This document shows, piece after piece, positions 61,011 to 64,000 of a stretch of DNA of 64,000 nucleotides (its first letter is position 1; each line of letters starts with the position of its first letter). Both the position numbers and the translations under genes were made by a program. The stretch comes from Pyrrhoderma lamaoense (taxonomy: Eukaryota > Basidiomycota > Agaricomycetes > Hymenochaetales > Hymenochaetaceae), in assembly GCA_002794735.1 (NCBI GenBank), contig NBAZ01000005.1, forward strand, positions 682,001 to 746,000, in the 5' to 3' direction. The notes below the pieces were generated by a model. That model worked only from the letters and a program-made list of their open reading frames with translations, ran no database searches and was not told the DNA's origin.

Positions 61011-64000
61011 ATGAGCTCAACGGGGCCACCGTCCAAGAAGCCATCTGGTGCAAGACCTAATGTCCGAAGGCTTATATCAAAAGACTCCCTACCATCACTT
61101 GCTTTAATTACTAAACATGCCGAGAACCATCACAAACGGATAAGTCTGGCGAGCCATCAACCTCTAAAAGCCGGTTCCATACCAATTTACCACCCGTCGG
61201 AGAGATCAAGAGAGCAGAGTCTGAACCTCAAACGTGGGTGAACGAAGAATTTGTAACGTCCCCTGTACAGACTAAGGAGGACCATAACCCATTTGAGGAT
61301 GTGCTTGGGAAGACTGTAAGGCTGAACGTCTCCAAACCGACACTGAACTCCGATTCTTCCTCTAGTTTACCTTTTTCAAAGGAAGGGAGTACACCAACAA
61401 CTCATGAACTTAATAATAAATCTGGTTATACACCTCCACCCCACTCTCCTCACTCTCCTTCGAAGGTCCGTTGGGACCAAATTCGACAACATATCCTCAC
61501 ACCTTCTGAAGCTGCTTCCCCAGATCCTAGCTTTACATCCTTCTCACAATTGAACTTATCAGCACCTAGTCAAGTGGGGTATGCACCACCAAAGATACAG
61601 CCTTCCAGGCTTGCTGCTAGATTTGGGTTCCGTCAAGTTGTTGTTGAGGCACGCGAAGCTAATGATTTGACACGTCAATACTCAGAGGATATACATAAGG
61701 CTTGTTGGGCGGTTCGGTTTGGCGACAACAAAGCGCCTAAACTCGAGCGCGAAGGGACTCAACAATCCTTAGGATCAACTTTGCATCTACCTTTCATGTC
61801 GTCTGGTTCCCTTCCGCTCTCTGCAAATGCAAGCTCTAGTACTTTATCTGGGGCCGGAAGCTCTTTCTCAAAACATGTGCGCGGAGCTACTTCAGTATCA
61901 AATCTTGTTTCTCAGACAACTTCCCGTACGAATGCGCTTTCAAATCTTCGAGAGGTTATTATGAGATATGGAGTGTATGTATCTCAAGAAAAGACAATGA
62001 CTAAGTTTTTACCTTCAGAAAAAGAGATTCTGTCCGTTCTACTCTTAGCATTTCTGAATTCCAAAACAGATCAGTCTAGTGAGGATGAGAGGCGGATATC
62101 TTTGGATATCTTCGAAATGATTATTCAGTCATGGAAAACTGCAGACTCTAGTGTGAGTCATGTTACATCTTTAGTAATATACCTTAGATTTTGATATCAT
62201 GATTGTTAATTGTAGGGTGAACTAGAGAGATGTTTATGGTGTTGCAAAGCAGCTCACGTACCCATACCTTCTTTACGATCTCGGCTTTTATACCTTCTTA
62301 GCGCATTACTTTCATCCTCTGATTCCCCCATTTCATCCCCTATGACCCTTCCTTCCGTCCTTTCCAGCCTCATCCTACTAGTTGTCGACTACAATGATAT
62401 ACATAACTCACGCTCCGGTACTTTATCTGGAGACTCCCAAAATCTGAAATTTACTCACGAGTTGATAAGTAAAATTATCAGTGGTGAAGGTTATAATAAA
62501 TTTGATCCGGAGGAACTTGAGCCAAGATATAGAGCAATAACAGTGAACTCGGATAACGAGAAAGACTTGAGACAGGGTGTTTGTTTGGAGGTCATCGTTC
62601 GGTGCTTAGAAACTGGCACCTACAAGCACAAGAGCTCGGTCCTTCGTGTAGTGGAGGTATGTCTTTCAGGTCTCTAGTAGTATACAAAAATTAAAGCTAT
62701 CAGATAGAAATACTGGGAAATACCAGATTTGTCATTCACTTCTACTCCTTTGCGTTCAAAAATACACCTCACAAAGATCGTCGTATTTTTGCGAACTACT
62801 CTTCATCTGCTAAGGACGGAAATACAATTAGCGGATAAATCTTCCCTGGTGGCTTCGGATCTCAAGCTTATCGGTCAATTAGTGACTAATAGAATCATCC
62901 CAGAAGTCAATCACTTCACATCCTCCGAGGAGCTAGCTAATGAAGCCCGATCACTTACTTCTCAACTGGTTCTTTCGTCCATCTGTTGTGAAAAGGATGA
63001 AGAAGTAGAAGATACGTTCGCGGACCCGGAGTCAACATTGATGCAAAAGATCCTGCTTAATTGGTTAAATGCGAAATCATCACCTTGGAAAGATGCCCTC
63101 TTGAAGGAGCTCAAAGAATCTGTATGTATACACTATATAGTACACAACTTTATTTGTTTTGTTAAATTGAAATTAGGCAATGAGAGCCGACTGGGTTGTG
63201 GTCGTTGAAGTTGCTAAGGAACTTCTTTCGGTATTGCCAGATACTAGTAAGAGGCTCGTGGCGGGTCTAATCACTCCACAATTTCAAGAGGTAAGTATGT
63301 TTCGACTGTTGTAGGTCTATATTACTTACATATCTCTGTTCACCCTGCTTGGTTAAGCGCCTTATTGATGATCCTCCAATTTCTTATCATGAACCACTTG
63401 CCTCACTTTTTACTATGCTTGCATCAATTTTTCCTCAAGCATTCTATAAACCTCTTTTCGTCTGCGCAGCCTCGATAAAAGAAGAGACAATCGCCCATCA
63501 ACTCTCCATAGTGATCGCTGTAGCCGCTTATATGCCAAGTTTTTGGATAGGAGATGCAGAGATGATGAGCGTGGCGTTGATGAGCGATCCCACTGAACTC
63601 AGGAAAGGGAAAACAAGGGAGAACGAGTTTTTGACTTGGGGAAAGCCACGCTTAGGACAAATAATCATTTTGCTGGAGTTGATTGGTCGGTTGAGAAGTA
63701 TTAGGATTAGCCACGATGGGAAACGAGGAGTCTCTGCCGTGAGTACACGTTACATAGTACGAGGAAGCCATATCTAATGACACTCCCCAATTAATCAGGT
63801 TGGGGATGTTGGATTTTCAAGAGCTGTTAAGTTTGCCACAGCACTTGAGAATCGGTTGGCTGTTTTGATAGACGCTAGGGTTTGTTGTTTTGATTTATAT
63901 CATCCTTGTTATACCCTCAAAAGTATCAATCTTTTTAGGAACAAACATCGCTCATGGTTCTATCCCAACGAACTCTCTTTGCTTCTTTGCTTCTCGAAAC
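61011..64000 (+). CDS. Large helical-repeat protein, N-terminal part (possibly UNC80-like), runs off the end
   Basis: The start at 61011 gives MSSTGPPSKKPSGARPNVRR. A disordered Ser/Pro-rich N-terminus follows, with one one-base shift between about 61180 and 61235, where the frame must become RAESEPQTWVNEEF. The first ordered block is SRLAARFGFRQVVVEAREAN then DLTRQYSEDIHKACWAVRFG. After that the protein is mostly amphipathic helices of the HEAT/ARM kind: EREKEILSVLLLAFL-like, GELERCLWCCKAAHVPIPSL, RLLYLLSALLSSSD, LRQGVCLEVIVRCLETGTYK, and HEPLASLFTMLASIFPQAFY. Introns near 62150-62217, 62656-62700, 63122-63177, 63291-63355, 63739-63799 and 63880-63938. The frame is open at 64000, so the gene is incomplete. 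The FGFRQVV block recalls fungal proteins annotated as UNC80, a channel-associated scaffold, but I am not sure. Confidence 0.68.

Overview
This window is nuclear DNA of a filamentous basidiomycete, most likely Agaricomycotina. The evidence is dense short GT-AG introns (about 45-65 bases), very small exons, and protein types seen in that group: a fungal aquaporin with the second pore motif NTARDVGGRL, a Gap1/Sar1-type RasGAP, a tandem SelO/Fmp40 pair and an alanine-rich secreted repeat protein. No bacterial operon, CRISPR array, rRNA, convincing tRNA or intact transposon was seen. Species cannot be named from this sequence.

Layout. 1.5-4.3 kb (-): Ras GTPase-activating protein. 5.4-9.3 kb (+): spindle checkpoint kinase BUB1. 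10.0-13.8 kb (-): ataxin-2/Pbp1 homolog. 15-15.7 kb (-): degenerate COX18/Oxa1-like stretch. 16.4-18.7 kb (+): aquaporin. 20.3-22.1 kb (-): NAD(P)H-dependent medium-chain oxidoreductase. 22.65-24.1 kb (+): unrecognised small membrane protein. 26.6-28.25 kb (-): RMD1/RMND1-type mitochondrial protein, divergent from SART1/Snu66 (28.6-31.5 kb, +). 31.8-33.1 kb (+): Gly/Pro-rich protein. 33.9-35.1 kb (-): single-pass membrane protein. 35.5-36.9 kb (-): RNase H2 catalytic subunit. 37.6-39.35 kb (+): cluster of tiny Cys-rich proteins. 39.5-40.0 kb (-): small conserved fungal protein. 40.5-43.3 kb (-): coiled-coil protein. 44.8-47.2 kb (-): secreted Ala-rich protein with an internal duplication. 48.3-49.9 kb (-): disordered KEN-box protein, divergent from mannose-6-phosphate isomerase (50.4-51.9 kb, +). 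52.2-52.8 kb (-): cytochrome c oxidase zinc subunit. 53.1-54.65 kb (-): peroxisomal acyl-CoA racemase/CoA-transferase. 55.0-57.7 and 58.1-60.8 kb (+): tandem SelO genes. 61.0 kb to the end (+): start of a large helical protein, possibly UNC80-like.

Themes. Most genes are housekeeping and act independently: checkpoint signalling, splicing, RNA granules, genome maintenance, sugar-nucleotide supply and mitochondrial function. The most unusual biology is the SelO pair, in which the upstream copy has lost catalytic and C-terminal residues, and the run of small Cys-rich genes.

Caution on sequence quality. At about twenty places a clear protein homology continues only after a shift that corresponds to ONE missing base, often in a short homopolymer. 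The sign is always the same and the affected genes are functionally unrelated, so the simplest explanation is uncorrected deletion errors in the assembly consensus. Broken reading frames here should not be read as pseudogenes without read support. Gene spans are given from start codon to stop codon including introns; exon borders were placed by eye.
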